This document shows positions 50,364 to 59,007 of a DNA stretch of 64,000 nucleotides, piece by piece (positions within the stretch are counted from its first letter, which is position 1; every line of letters starts with the position of its first letter). The notes beneath the pieces are model-generated. The model searched no databases and was not told the origin of the DNA. It saw only the letters and a list, made by a program, of their open reading frames with translations. The DNA is from Sneathiella sp. (GTDB lineage: Bacteria > Pseudomonadota > Alphaproteobacteria > Sneathiellales > Sneathiellaceae): NCBI RefSeq assembly GCF_029233945.1, contig NZ_JARGOQ010000013.1, positions 1 to 64,000 of the forward strand, written 5' to 3'. The position numbers and the translations under genes were made by a program.

Positions 50364-51923
50364 ATGCAGTTAACGTCAATTATCAGAAGGGCGGCCCAGG
50401 TAAATCCCCGGGAGATGGCTACCATCTATAAGGACCGGCAGCAAAGCTGGGCCGAATTCGTTGAACGCACAGCCAAATTGGCGGGGGCACTCCAGAATCT
50501 GGGGATGAAAAGCGGGGATCGGGTCGCCATGCTGGCCCTCAATTCCGATCGGTATCTAGAGTATGTCTTCGGTGTTTTGTGGGGCGGCGGGGTTATCGTT
50601 CCGATGAATTTGAGATGGTCTCCTGCGGAAAACGCCTATTCAATTGACGATTCCGGCACCGAAATCATGCTTGTCGATGAAAACTTTAAAGATATGGTTC
50701 CGGCGATACAGGAAAAATCAACTTCGCTAAAAACCCTGATCTTTTCGGGCGAAGGGGAAACCCCGGCAGGTATGCTGAGTTATACTGACATTGTTACCGC
50801 AGCCGAGCCTGTTGAAGACGCGGAGCGGGGCGGTGAGGACCTCGCCGGAATTTATTATACTGGCGGGACGACAGGGTTCCCTAAGGGCGTGATGCTCTCT
50901 CACCGCAGCCTCTATATCAGCAACCTGTCTAACTGTCGTGAATTCTGTATGCCCGATGGCGCGAGATATTTACACGCGGCGCCCATGTTTCATCTGGCTG
51001 ATGGGGCGGCGTCGCTGGCGGCAACATTTGCGGGCGGCACTCATATCATGATCTCGAGTTTTACTCCCCTCGCGACGCTGGAAGCGATGCAGGAGCATAA
51101 ACCAACGCATGTATTGCTTGTGCCGACGATGATTCAGATGCTGGTTCAGTCCCCCGATTTCAACAAGTATGACACATCGTCCCTTGCGACAATCATGTAT
51201 GGCGCGTCGGCAATCAGCGAAGCGGTGCTTGTCGAGGCAATGACGAAACTTCCAACCACCAAATTTGTTCAGGCCTATGGGCAAACGGAACTGAGCCCCG
51301 TCGCAACGATATTGGCCCCTGAATATCATACGACGGAAGGGCCGTATGCCGGCAAATTACGCTCCGCCGGAAAGGCTGTCGGAACCTGCGAGCTTAAAGT
51401 TGTTGATGAAGACGGGAATGAAGTTCCGACGGGTTCTGTTGGTCATGTCGCGGTAAAAGGCCCGATTACCATGCTCGGGTACTGGAATAAGCCCGAACAA
51501 ACTGCCGACGCTTTGCGCGATGGCTGGGTTTACACCGGCGATGGCGGGTATCTCGATGAAGACGGGTTCCTATTTATCGCCGATCGTCTGAAGGATATGA
51601 TCGTCTCCGGCGGCGAGAATGTTTACTCCGCCGAAGTTGAGCAGGCCGTCACTCAGCATTCTGCGGTTGCGGAATGCGCAACCATCGGCATTCCTCATGA
51701 AAAATGGGGCGAGAGTGTACATTCTATTGTAATCCTGAAGCCGGGAGAGACAGCAACGGAAGAGGAAATTATCAAACATTGTCACGATCTGATTGCCGGA
51801 TATAAATGTCCGCGCAGTGTCGAATTCCGTAGCGAGCCAATGCCACTTTCCGCCGCCGGTAAAGTCCTGAAGAAAGATTTGCGGGCGCCCTACTGGGAAG
51901 GCAAGGAGCGTAACGTCAACTAA
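50364..51923 (+). CDS. Long-chain-type acyl-CoA synthetase
   Basis: 519 residues behind GGGGAG. Adenylation motif GIYYTGGTTGFPKGVMLSH, YGQTELSP, GWVYTGDGGYLDEDGFLFIADRLKDMIVSGGENVYS, and catalytic lysine in SAAGKVLKKDLRAPYW. Family members activate fatty or aromatic acids. It opens a six-gene operon with thiolase, two hot-dog hydratases, SDR and isomerase, i.e. a full beta-oxidation round except for an acyl-CoA dehydrogenase. Confidence 0.94.
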   Translation: MQLTSIIRRAAQVNPREMATIYKDRQQSWAEFVERTAKLAGALQNLGMKSGDRVAMLALNSDRYLEYVFGVLWGGGVIVPMNLRWSPAENAYSIDDSGTEIMLVDENFKDMVPAIQEKSTSLKTLIFSGEGETPAGMLSYTDIVTAAEPVEDAERGGEDLAGIYYTGGTTGFPKGVMLSHRSLYISNLSNCREFCMPDGARYLHAAPMFHLADGAASLAATFAGGTHIMISSFTPLATLEAMQEHKPTHVLLVPTMIQMLVQSPDFNKYDTSSLATIMYGASAISEAVLVEAMTKLPTTKFVQAYGQTELSPVATILAPEYHTTEGPYAGKLRSAGKAVGTCELKVVDEDGNEVPTGSVGHVAVKGPITMLGYWNKPEQTADALRDGWVYTGDGGYLDEDGFLFIADRLKDMIVSGGENVYSAEVEQAVTQHSAVAECATIGIPHEKWGESVHSIVILKPGETATEEEIIKHCHDLIAGYKCPRSVEFRSEPMPLSAAGKVLKKDLRAPYWEGKERNVN

Positions 51924-51955
51924 TGTTATCTGAATAAACAGGAAAGAGAGAAATC

Positions 51956-53137
51956 ATGGGTAAGAATATTGTTGTGGCGGGCGTTGGAATGACAGCGTTC
52001 GTAAAGCCGGGCCAGAATGAGGACTATCCGGTCATGGGAGCAAAAGCGATCAACATGGCGCTCGAAGATGCCGGGCTGGACTATGACAAGATACAGCAGG
52101 CCTATGCCGGTTATGTCTATGGTGACAGCACTTGCGGCCAGAGGGTTCTCTATGAGGTAGGGATGACCGGTATTCCCATTATTAATGTAAATAACAATTG
52201 CTCGACCGGGTCCTCCGCTCTTTTCCTCGCGCGTCAGGCGGTCGAGTCTGGTGTGGTTGATTGTGCGCTGGCCGTCGGGTTCGAGCAGATGACGCCAGGC
52301 GCTCTTGCTGACGTCTGGACGGACAGGCCAAGCCCGCTCGGTAAGTTCAATAATCTGACGGATGAACTGACTCAGGACTTTACTTCCCCTATGGCCATTA
52401 AGATGTTTGGCGGCGCCGGGCTTGAGCATCAGAAAAAATATGGCACGAAGGATGAGACTTTCGCCAAGATTCGCGCAAAGGCAAGCAGCCATGCCGTCCA
52501 CAATGACAAGGCCATTTTCCGAAAGGAAATTTCCGTTGAGGACGTCATGGGCTCGCCGCGAATGACAAGCCTTCTGACACGGTTGCAATGCTGCCCGCCA
52601 ACATGTGGTGCCGGTGCTGCCATTGTCTGTACAGAAGAATTTGCCAAAAAGCACGGTATCGACGCCGGCGTTGTGATTGCCGGACAGGCAATGACCACAG
52701 ATTATGGTTCCACCTTTGATATGAACGACATGATGCGTGTTGTCGGATATGACATGACGGCCGCCGCCGCAAAGAAGGTCTATGAGCAATCGGGCGTCGG
52801 ACCGGAAGATATCGATGTGGCGGAGCTCCATGACTGCTTTACCGCGAACGAACTGATCACCTACGAAGGTCTTGGCTTTGCCACGGAAGGCGGCGCGGAG
52901 AAATTTATCTGGGACGCAGAGAATACCTATGGCGGCAAGGTGGTTACAAATCCGTCCGGCGGATTGTTATCTAAGGGGCATCCCCTAGGTGCGACAGGGC
53001 TCGCCCAGTGCTATGAACTTGTCAACCAGCTTCGCGGTAACTCCGGAAAGAGACAGGTTGAGGGGGCAAGGACTGCCCTTCAGCATAATCTCGGACTTGG
53101 TGGCGCCTGTGTCGTCACTCTGTATCAGGCGGCTTAA
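51956..53137 (+). CDS. SCP-x-type thiolase (lipid-transfer protein family)
   Basis: 393 residues. Nucleophilic C82 in VNNNCSTGSSALFLARQ, ELHDCFTANELITYE, and NPSGGLLSKGHPLGATG with the active-site histidine; C-terminal GLGGACVVTL. These are features of the thiolase domain of sterol carrier protein x, which cleaves 3-ketoacyl-CoA with branched or bulky chains. The SCP2 lipid-transfer domain itself is absent. 32 nt after the ligase gene and part of the same operon. Confidence 0.93.
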   Translation: MGKNIVVAGVGMTAFVKPGQNEDYPVMGAKAINMALEDAGLDYDKIQQAYAGYVYGDSTCGQRVLYEVGMTGIPIINVNNNCSTGSSALFLARQAVESGVVDCALAVGFEQMTPGALADVWTDRPSPLGKFNNLTDELTQDFTSPMAIKMFGGAGLEHQKKYGTKDETFAKIRAKASSHAVHNDKAIFRKEISVEDVMGSPRMTSLLTRLQCCPPTCGAGAAIVCTEEFAKKHGIDAGVVIAGQAMTTDYGSTFDMNDMMRVVGYDMTAAAAKKVYEQSGVGPEDIDVAELHDCFTANELITYEGLGFATEGGAEKFIWDAENTYGGKVVTNPSGGLLSKGHPLGATGLAQCYELVNQLRGNSGKRQVEGARTALQHNLGLGGACVVTLYQAA

Positions 53138-53152
53138 TTAAGTTCCTCCCAG

Positions 53153-53186
53153 GGCGTGTTTTGCTTCGGCAAGGCACGCCTTTCTT
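53153..53186 (+). terminator. Terminator-like hairpin after the thiolase gene
   Basis: GGCGTG (53153-53158) pairs with CACGCC (53175-53180), with an inner TTGC-TTCG-GCAA stem, followed by TTTCTT. It would weaken read-through into the hot-dog genes, giving a possible internal expression step in the operon. Confidence 0.5.
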
Positions 53187-53207
53187 CCAGACAACGGATA
53201 AATAATT

Positions 53208-53651
53208 ATGATTGATCGCAGCCATATCGGACGCGAGTTCGGCGTTCATACGGCAGATATCGAAAAGGGGCGGCTCAGGTTTTTTGCAAAGGCCACGGGT
53301 GAGACCAATCCTGTCTATTTCGATGAAGAAGCCGCGAAGGACGCGGGGCATCCAACGTTGCCCGCTCCGCCGACTTTCCTCTTTTCTATGGATATGGAGG
53401 TTCCTGACCCGTTTGAAATTCTGAAGGTCATGGATATTGATCTTGGGAAAATTCTCCATGGCACGCAGGAGTTTATGTATCACAAACCGGTTTATGCGGG
53501 AGATACCATCTCCTTCAAGTCAGAGGTGACGGACATTTTTGACAAAAAGGGTGGCGCGCTCGAATTTATTGTCAAAAAGACGAGTGCGACTAATCAGAAG
53601 AATGAATTGGTTGCCGAGATGTCGCGCACCATCGTCGTTCGAAACGGATGA
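53208..53651 (+). CDS. MaoC-like hot-dog protein (FAS1-type dehydratase N-terminal family)
   Basis: 147 residues. A hot-dog fold member of the FAS1_DH/MaoC-N type: RFFAKATGETNPVYFDEEAAKDAGHPTLPAPPTFLFSMDME. It lacks the full D-x-x-x-x-H hydratase motif. The typical partner is a catalytic MaoC subunit, encoded right after it; in actinobacterial and proteobacterial pathways such pairs form a heteromeric enoyl-CoA hydratase. Confidence 0.88.
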   Translation: MIDRSHIGREFGVHTADIEKGRLRFFAKATGETNPVYFDEEAAKDAGHPTLPAPPTFLFSMDMEVPDPFEILKVMDIDLGKILHGTQEFMYHKPVYAGDTISFKSEVTDIFDKKGGALEFIVKKTSATNQKNELVAEMSRTIVVRNG

Positions 53652-53662
53652 AGGGGCATAGT

Positions 53663-54088
53663 ATGGCAGAGGTAAATTTTGTTTCCGTGAATGTTGGCGA
53701 TCAAATCCCGGCCCTCGTTAAGCCGGAAATTACGCGGACAACGCTGGGACTTTTCGCCGGAGCGTCCGGAGATCACAACCCGATACATATTGATATCGAT
53801 TTCGCCAAAGCCGCAGGTATGGACGATGTCTTTGCCCATGGCATGCTGTCGATGGCCTATCTTGCGCAGGCACTGACCAACTGGGTGCCGCAATCGACGC
53901 TACGTAGCTATAATGTCCGATTTTCTGCGATTACCCACTTGCGAGACAGGATCGCCTGTGACGGAGAGGTTATTGAAAAATTTGAAGAAAATGGAGAATC
54001 GCGCATTCGCGTAAAACTCCAGGCCGTCAATCAGGACGGGGACGTAAAACTTGCTGGCGATGCGGTTATCGCCCTTCCGAAACAATAA
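53663..54088 (+). CDS. MaoC-like (R)-specific enoyl-CoA hydratase
   Basis: 141 residues from ATG 53663, chosen because AAGGGG lies 7 nt upstream; an ATG at 53648 overlapping the previous stop is less likely. The hydratase-2 motif FAGASGDHNPIHIDIDFAKAAGMDDVFAHGML places the catalytic pair at D37 and H42. It hydrates trans-2-enoyl-CoA, probably as a heteromer with the preceding hot-dog protein. Confidence 0.9.
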   Translation: MAEVNFVSVNVGDQIPALVKPEITRTTLGLFAGASGDHNPIHIDIDFAKAAGMDDVFAHGMLSMAYLAQALTNWVPQSTLRSYNVRFSAITHLRDRIACDGEVIEKFEENGESRIRVKLQAVNQDGDVKLAGDAVIALPKQ

Positions 54089-54103
54089 AGAAAAGTGTAA
54101 AAA

Positions 54104-54928
54104 ATGAGCAAACTCCAAGGAAAAGTCGCCTATGTAACCGGATCCGGACGTGGTATCGGCCGCGAGGTAGCCCTTAAACTTGCCCGTGAAGGCGCGAAGG
54201 TTGTCGTGAATGATCTGGACGCTGAGCCAGCCGAAGAGGTGGTCAGCGCCATTAAAGCCAATGGCGGCGAAGCAATCGCTGTTCCGGGAAGCGTGACCGA
54301 GGCGAGTTTCGCCGAAAACTTCATTAATGCAGGTATCGATGCCTTTGGCGGCGTTGACATTATTGTCAATAACGCGGGCTACACATGGGATGCGCTGGTT
54401 CATAAAATGAGCGATGAGCAGTTTGACGCGATGATTGATGTTCATTTGAAAGCGCCATTTCAAATCATCCGCGCAGCCTCCGGCTTTATACGTGCACAGG
54501 CAGACAAAGAAGCCGCCGAGGGCCGAGAGGTTTTCCGCAAAATTGTCAATATTTCCTCTATCGCAGGCACGGGCGGTAATGCGGGCCAGATCAATTATTC
54601 TTCTGCAAAGTCGGGCGTCCTTGGGATGACCAAGACTATGGCGAAGGAATGGGGGCGGCTGAAAGTTAATGTGAACTGTGTTGCATTTGGGTTTATCCAG
54701 ACCCGCCTGACCGAGGCAACCAATGAGAAGAAGACAATTGTCGTTGAGGGGAACGAAGTAGGCATTGGCATCCCGGAAAAACTGGTCGCGGGCATGGAGA
54801 TGATGATCCCGCTCGGCCGGGCGGGCACGCCGCAAGAAGCGGCGGATGGTGTCTATCTTTTCTGCGCTCCAGAATCCAATTATATCAGCGGCCAGACACT
54901 GATCGTTGGCGGCGGATTGACCATATAG
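54104..54928 (+). CDS. SDR family 3-hydroxyacyl-CoA dehydrogenase-like oxidoreductase
   Basis: 274 residues. NAD(P)-binding VTGSGRGIGRE, NNAG at 89-92, catalytic S152, Y165 and K169. A polar insertion at about 131-146 (AQADKEAAEGREVFRK) and a longer loop before the C-terminus (EKKTIVVEGNEVGIGIPEKL) set it apart from FabG. Position after the (R)-hydratase suggests oxidation of a (3R)-hydroxyacyl-CoA. 15 nt after the MaoC gene. Confidence 0.92.
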   Translation: MSKLQGKVAYVTGSGRGIGREVALKLAREGAKVVVNDLDAEPAEEVVSAIKANGGEAIAVPGSVTEASFAENFINAGIDAFGGVDIIVNNAGYTWDALVHKMSDEQFDAMIDVHLKAPFQIIRAASGFIRAQADKEAAEGREVFRKIVNISSIAGTGGNAGQINYSSAKSGVLGMTKTMAKEWGRLKVNVNCVAFGFIQTRLTEATNEKKTIVVEGNEVGIGIPEKLVAGMEMMIPLGRAGTPQEAADGVYLFCAPESNYISGQTLIVGGGLTI

Positions 54929-54952
54929 CTTTCATATCGAGGGAGTAGGGCT

Positions 54953-55717
54953 ATGCCGTACGAAGATATTTCGTTGGAGATCGATCAAGGCGTAGCCCGG
55001 CTGACCTTTTGCCGACCTGACAAGTTGAATGCCTTGCGTGATCATACCGGAAGCGAAATGCAGGCAGCATTTGACGAGATGGAGAGCAATCCTGACGTTC
55101 GGGCAATTATCCTGACCGGTGAAGGACGGGCTTTCGGGGCCGGATATGATCTTTCACTTGCCAAGCCGGATGACGTTCCGGATATGGCAAAAATCCTGGA
55201 GGAGAGCTATAACCCTCTGATACGGAGAATGCGCGCGTCGCGACTGCCGATTGTCAGCGTCGTGAATGGTCCCTGTGCTGGCGCGTCAGTTGGCATTGCA
55301 CTCGCCGGTGATATCGTGATTGCCGCGCGCTCCGCGTATTTTTATGAACCCTTTGTCGGGCTGGCGCTTATTCCTGACGCGGGAAATACGTTATTTCTGC
55401 CGCGGGCTGTCGGTCGGATCAGGGCGGCGGGGGCGATGCTGCTCGCAGAAAAAATTACGGCGGAAGAAGCACTCTCCTGGGGCCTGGTATGGCGTGTTTT
55501 TGAGGATGGTGAGTTAAAGATCAAAGCAGATGCGATTGCTTATAAGCTGGCGGGATTTTCACCAACGTCGGTATCCCTTATTAAAAATCTCATGTCAGAA
55601 GCGTCAGATCATGGGCTTTCCGATCAGCTTGATCTTGAACGGGATGCGCAAGGCGAGGCATGTGGGAGCCCCGAAATGAAAGCTGCTATTGCATCTTTCT
55701 TCGCCAAGCGGGCGTAA
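54953..55717 (+). CDS. PaaG-like enoyl-CoA hydratase/isomerase
   Basis: 254 residues. Crotonase fold with LTGEGRAFGAGYDLSLA and NGPCAGASVGIALAGD. As in the gene at 37500, the classical glutamates are missing and an aspartate (D142) occurs in VGLALIPDAGNTLFLPRAVGR, the position used by PaaG. EEALSWGLVWRVFEDGEL is also PaaG-like. Likely role: isomerisation of an enoyl-CoA double bond. Last gene of the TetR-controlled operon, converging on the MarR gene. Confidence 0.9.
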   Translation: MPYEDISLEIDQGVARLTFCRPDKLNALRDHTGSEMQAAFDEMESNPDVRAIILTGEGRAFGAGYDLSLAKPDDVPDMAKILEESYNPLIRRMRASRLPIVSVVNGPCAGASVGIALAGDIVIAARSAYFYEPFVGLALIPDAGNTLFLPRAVGRIRAAGAMLLAEKITAEEALSWGLVWRVFEDGELKIKADAIAYKLAGFSPTSVSLIKNLMSEASDHGLSDQLDLERDAQGEACGSPEMKAAIASFFAKRA

Positions 55718-55831
55718 TGGAAGTTTTCTGGAAGCGGAACAAACCGTTCTGAAGATTTTGAAGAAACGCTCATGGCCTGACAATAGATTTGCTGCCACAT
55801 GCATGGCTCGTTGTGTGACAACGCCGTCAAT

Positions 55832-56341
55832 TCAGGGTTTGTAGTCATCCAGGAAAAAAGTGGTGTCTTTCCATACAACTTCGAGCTGGCGCTGATTTTT
55901 CTCGTTCATCATTGCATATGCCGTGTGAGCATATCCCTTTGCATTCTCGAACCCAACCTTTTGGTATGCCTGTTTAAGATATTCTCTCTGGACATCAATG
56001 ACTCCACGCCAGGCAGCAAGCCCCTCTTTAGTTAAATAGAGATGTCGGCTCCGGCGATCCTTGAGATCCTCTTTCTGGGTTATGAAGCCGTTACCGATCA
56101 GTATTTTGATTATAGGACTGATTGATTGCTGCGTGACGTCAAGAAAAGCAAGCACTTCTCTAACCGTGGCACCGGGTTTCCGCTGGAGTACATAGAGTAC
56201 CCGGAAATGTGGGCGGCGGAGCCCGATAGATTGAAGGTAGGTGTCTCCCACCTCAAGCATACTATTGTAACCCAAATACATGATCGAAAATAGCCAATGT
56301 GCATGATCCTCGGGGCAGAGGTTGTCCTCGTCCAATGACAT
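55832..56341 (-). CDS. MarR family regulator
   Basis: 169 residues. Winged helix: RRPHFRVLYVLQRKPGATVREVLAFLDVTQQSISPIIKILIGNGFITQKEDLKDRRSRHLYLTKEGLAAW, with the wing DLKDRRSRH. Flanking helices serve dimerisation. It is divergent from the Liv-type ABC transporter operon across 539 nt containing a perfect 15-bp inverted repeat (56550-56592). MarR proteins such as BadR control aromatic or alicyclic acid degradation beside similar transporters, so an acid or its CoA ester may be the effector. Confidence 0.92.
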   Translation of the reverse strand: MSLDEDNLCPEDHAHWLFSIMYLGYNSMLEVGDTYLQSIGLRRPHFRVLYVLQRKPGATVREVLAFLDVTQQSISPIIKILIGNGFITQKEDLKDRRSRHLYLTKEGLAAWRGVIDVQREYLKQAYQKVGFENAKGYAHTAYAMMNEKNQRQLEVVWKDTTFFLDDYKP

Positions 56342-56549
56342 TCCGAAGCTTACTCCTTATCTGGGTGGGCATCTATGATGGAACTTTCCCACATAATTTA
56401 ATTGCGTAACCCAAATTCGATGGTAACCGTTTATGTCATAACATGAAACCAAGCCGAAGAAAGGTAGCGGGACTACTGCTCGAAGTTTGGGTGGTAACAT
56501 AGGCCATATCTTGTAGTAGGGATAACGATTAAAGCCATTTGAAGATATA

Positions 56550-56592
56550 TTTACAACAATATAACTTATTAGGTCAATTATATTGTTGTAAA
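56550..56592. promoter_or_regulatory. Perfect 15-bp inverted repeat, candidate MarR operator
   Basis: TTTACAACAATATAA (56550-56564) and TTATATTGTTGTAAA (56578-56592) are exact reverse complements separated by 13 nt. It lies about 210 nt upstream of the MarR start and 289 nt upstream of the Liv-type binding-protein start. No gene was seen in 56342-56880. Binding by MarR is inferred. Confidence 0.55.
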
Positions 56593-56723
56593 AGCCATGC
56601 TCCATCATAGTGGCCGGGGGCTGTCACATTAGCTTATCGCCAATTTGAGGGCAGAACACTATCAGAAATTGCATTGGTTGCGAAGAACTGAAGTAAAACT
56701 TCTGCTGAAATCGCCCATTTTTA

Positions 56724-56766
56724 TATATAACAAATAATTTGACCTAAACAGTCTTCCTGTTATATA
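56724..56766. promoter_or_regulatory. Second inverted repeat nearer the Liv-type operon
   Basis: TATATAACA (56724-56732) and TGTTATATA (56758-56766) are exact reverse complements across 25 nt, 115-157 nt upstream of the transporter operon. It resembles the 15-bp repeat in having TGTT/AACA next to a TATA stretch. The TTGACC between the arms could be a -35 box. Confidence 0.4.
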
Positions 56767-56880
56767 ATTGCGTGCGCCTGAGGCATGACGCGACGAAGAA
56801 GCTGCGCATGAAAAATATCAAGAAAAACGGTTGGGCAAAATTTGCCTGTAATCAAACCATTAAGCCCCACGGGAGGGAAC

Positions 56881-58071
56881 ATGAACGTTATTAAATCCAC
56901 AATTGTAACTGCTGCTTGTGCTGCTTTGTTGGCCGTCACAGGAAGCAATATTGTACATGCGGACGAGCCGGAGGTCTTCAAGATAGGTGCCGTTCTGCCT
57001 TTCTCAGGGCCATATGGTATTATCGGTAAGGGCATGAAACAAGGTGCACAGCTTGCTATTGATCTACGTGGTGGCAAGGTTCTGGGAAAGCCGATCGAGG
57101 TGACCTGGGAAGACAGTGAGACGAAACCGCAGCCAGCGGTGCAAAAGGCGACCCGCCTGATTTCCGGCGGAGCGCAGATGATCTTTGGTGCGGCGAGTTC
57201 TGCATCGACGGCGGCACTGCAGGGCATCACAGAGCAGCGCAAAATTCCTCTTCTTATAACAATTTCTGCTGATGATAAGCTCACGCGCGCAAACGGATAT
57301 CGTTATTCATTCCGGACTTCAAATACGCTTGGAATGGAAATTCGCATGGCCATGGAATTCACCAAAGCGGCGGGATTGAAGAAAATTTACGGCGTCGGTG
57401 CGGACTATGCCGTTACCCGGGATGGCTGGGATGCCTATAAGGCCGCCGCGGAAGAGGCTGGTATCGAGATCGTGGGTATTGATTATCCGCCCCTCGGCAA
57501 TCGGGACTATTCCGTTATCATTGATAAAATTGCCAAAACGGATGCCGATGGCGTTGTTCTTATCGTCACAGGCAGTGACGGCGTGACCTTCCTGAAGCAA
57601 GCCGGTCAAGCGGGCCTTGGCAAGACCAAGACCCTGTTCGGCCCGGTTTTACAGGATGAGGTTCTTGCGGCAGCGGTTGGACCTGATGCGGTGGGCGCGG
57701 CGTCCGGTGTCCGCTATCATTATTCCGTTGAGAACGAGGCCAACAAGGCCTTTGTTGAGGCGTATCGCGCCAAGTACAACGAGTGGCCGGATAGCTTTGC
57801 GGGCGAGGCATTCGACGGTATGAGCTGGTTCCTGGACGAAATAGACAGCACCAATTCCTGGGATCGGGAAGAATGGGTTAAAGCCTTTGAAGGAAGCGTC
57901 CGCGAAAATTCCGTGGAAGGCCGTAAAGAAATGCGTGCCTGTGATCATCAGGCGCTGCAGGTCGGCCTTTGGGGCGTTGTCGAAAAAGGCGAGGCTCCTT
58001 ATCCTGATCTGAAAATGAAGATCACGAATGTCTTCCAGCCGGAGGCTCTCTTCCCGGCTTGTGAAGAATAG
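56881..58071 (+). CDS. Liv-type ABC transporter substrate-binding protein
   Basis: 396 residues from ATG 56881, with GGGAGG just upstream. Signal peptide MNVIKSTIVTAACAALLAVT to about VHA. The type I binding fold reads FKIGAVLPFSGPYGIIGKGM, then AQMIFGAASSASTAALQGITEQRKIPLLIT and AGIEIVGIDYPPLGNRDYSVIIDKI. C-terminal cysteines (MRACD, FPACEE) may form a disulfide. Family members bind amino acids, but many next to CoA ligases bind aromatic or alicyclic acids; the ligase and thiolase downstream favour a carboxylic acid here. Confidence 0.93.
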   Translation: MNVIKSTIVTAACAALLAVTGSNIVHADEPEVFKIGAVLPFSGPYGIIGKGMKQGAQLAIDLRGGKVLGKPIEVTWEDSETKPQPAVQKATRLISGGAQMIFGAASSASTAALQGITEQRKIPLLITISADDKLTRANGYRYSFRTSNTLGMEIRMAMEFTKAAGLKKIYGVGADYAVTRDGWDAYKAAAEEAGIEIVGIDYPPLGNRDYSVIIDKIAKTDADGVVLIVTGSDGVTFLKQAGQAGLGKTKTLFGPVLQDEVLAAAVGPDAVGAASGVRYHYSVENEANKAFVEAYRAKYNEWPDSFAGEAFDGMSWFLDEIDSTNSWDREEWVKAFEGSVRENSVEGRKEMRACDHQALQVGLWGVVEKGEAPYPDLKMKITNVFQPEALFPACEE

Positions 58072-58089
58072 TCTGACTTATAAAAATCC

Positions 58090-58118
58090 GGGCGGTCGCA
58101 AACGAGCTGTGACCGCCC
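58090..58118 (+). promoter_or_regulatory. Stem-loop between binding-protein and permease genes
   Basis: GGGCGGTC (58090-58097) and GACCGCCC (58111-58118) are exact complements; the stem extends by three more pairs including one G-U. TCATTTT follows, so it is part-way to a rho-independent terminator. It probably gives excess binding protein over permease, as with the hairpin after the urtA-type gene. Confidence 0.6.
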
Positions 58119-58149
58119 TCATTTTAATCGCAGGTTAGGTGATCCGGCT

Positions 58150-59007
58150 ATGTCTACCATCGTGATAGGCCTGTCCATGGGCATGCTGCTGTTTTTGCTG
58201 GCGGCGGGTTTGACTCTTATATTTGGCATGCTGCGGGTAATCAACTTTGCCCATGGCTCGCTCTATATGCTCGGTGCATATCTCGCGTTCCAGATGGTGA
58301 ATATCACCGGCAGTTTTTGGGCGGGATTGATTGCGGCACCGATAATTGCCGCCGTCGTTGGCGCATTAATGGAGCGTATCGCTCTGCGCCCAGTTTATAA
58401 CCGCGACCATGTCTACCAATTACTCCTGACATTCGGGTTCATACTGGTCCTTGACGAGGCCGTCCGGATCATTTGGGGCCTGGAATATAAACAGATGTAT
58501 CCGCCGGAGCTGTTTTCCGGGGCGATAGAGATGTTTGGCAGCTCCGTACCAAGTTACCGCCTATTTATCATCGGCTTTGGCGCGGCCGTTTCGGCAGCCC
58601 TGTTTTTCATGCTCGACCGTAGCCGGTACGGCATGATTATTCGCGCGGCCAGCGGCGACCCCGAGATGGTGCGGACCCTCGGCATCAATGTTTCGTTGGT
58701 TCGTACCGGGGTTTTCTCCTTCGGCGCTGGCCTCGCGGCCCTTGGGGGTGCCGTCGCCGGGCCGCTGTTCCCAATTGAGCTCGGTATGGGCTTTAACATT
58801 ATCATCGACAGTTTCATTGTTGTGATCATTGGTGGTCTTGGCAATATTCGCGGGGCCGTTATGGCGGCGCTGCTGATCGGAATGACGCGGGCGCTTGGTT
58901 ATAGCTACGCGCCGAGCTGGGTCGATTTTCTTACCTTTATTTTGTTGATTGGGACACTCATTCTCCGGCCGGAAGGGCTGTTCAGTCGCAAGGGGCGTAC
59001 GGCATGA
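58150..59007 (+). CDS. Liv-type ABC transporter permease (LivH-like)
   Basis: 285 residues with about eight membrane segments. GMLRVINFAHGSLYMLGAYLAF, the coupling loop IIRAASGDPEMVRTLGINVSLVRTG and terminal LRPEGLFSRKG define LivH. Forms the inner-membrane channel with the LivM-like protein. It overlaps the next gene by 4 nt. Note VINFAHG corresponds to VINMAHG in the UrtB-type protein of this window, a distant paralogue. Confidence 0.94.
   Translation: MSTIVIGLSMGMLLFLLAAGLTLIFGMLRVINFAHGSLYMLGAYLAFQMVNITGSFWAGLIAAPIIAAVVGALMERIALRPVYNRDHVYQLLLTFGFILVLDEAVRIIWGLEYKQMYPPELFSGAIEMFGSSVPSYRLFIIGFGAAVSAALFFMLDRSRYGMIIRAASGDPEMVRTLGINVSLVRTGVFSFGAGLAALGGAVAGPLFPIELGMGFNIIIDSFIVVIIGGLGNIRGAVMAALLIGMTRALGYSYAPSWVDFLTFILLIGTLILRPEGLFSRKGRTA

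Noticed and set aside
51926-52831. 301-residue minus-strand open frame opposite the thiolase
   Set aside because: Antisense shadow.
53900-54835. 311-residue minus-strand open frame opposite MaoC/SDR
   Set aside because: Antisense shadow across two real genes.
56357-56608. 83-residue minus-strand open frame in the MarR gap
   Set aside because: Overlaps the 15-bp inverted repeat; no ribosome site or domain.
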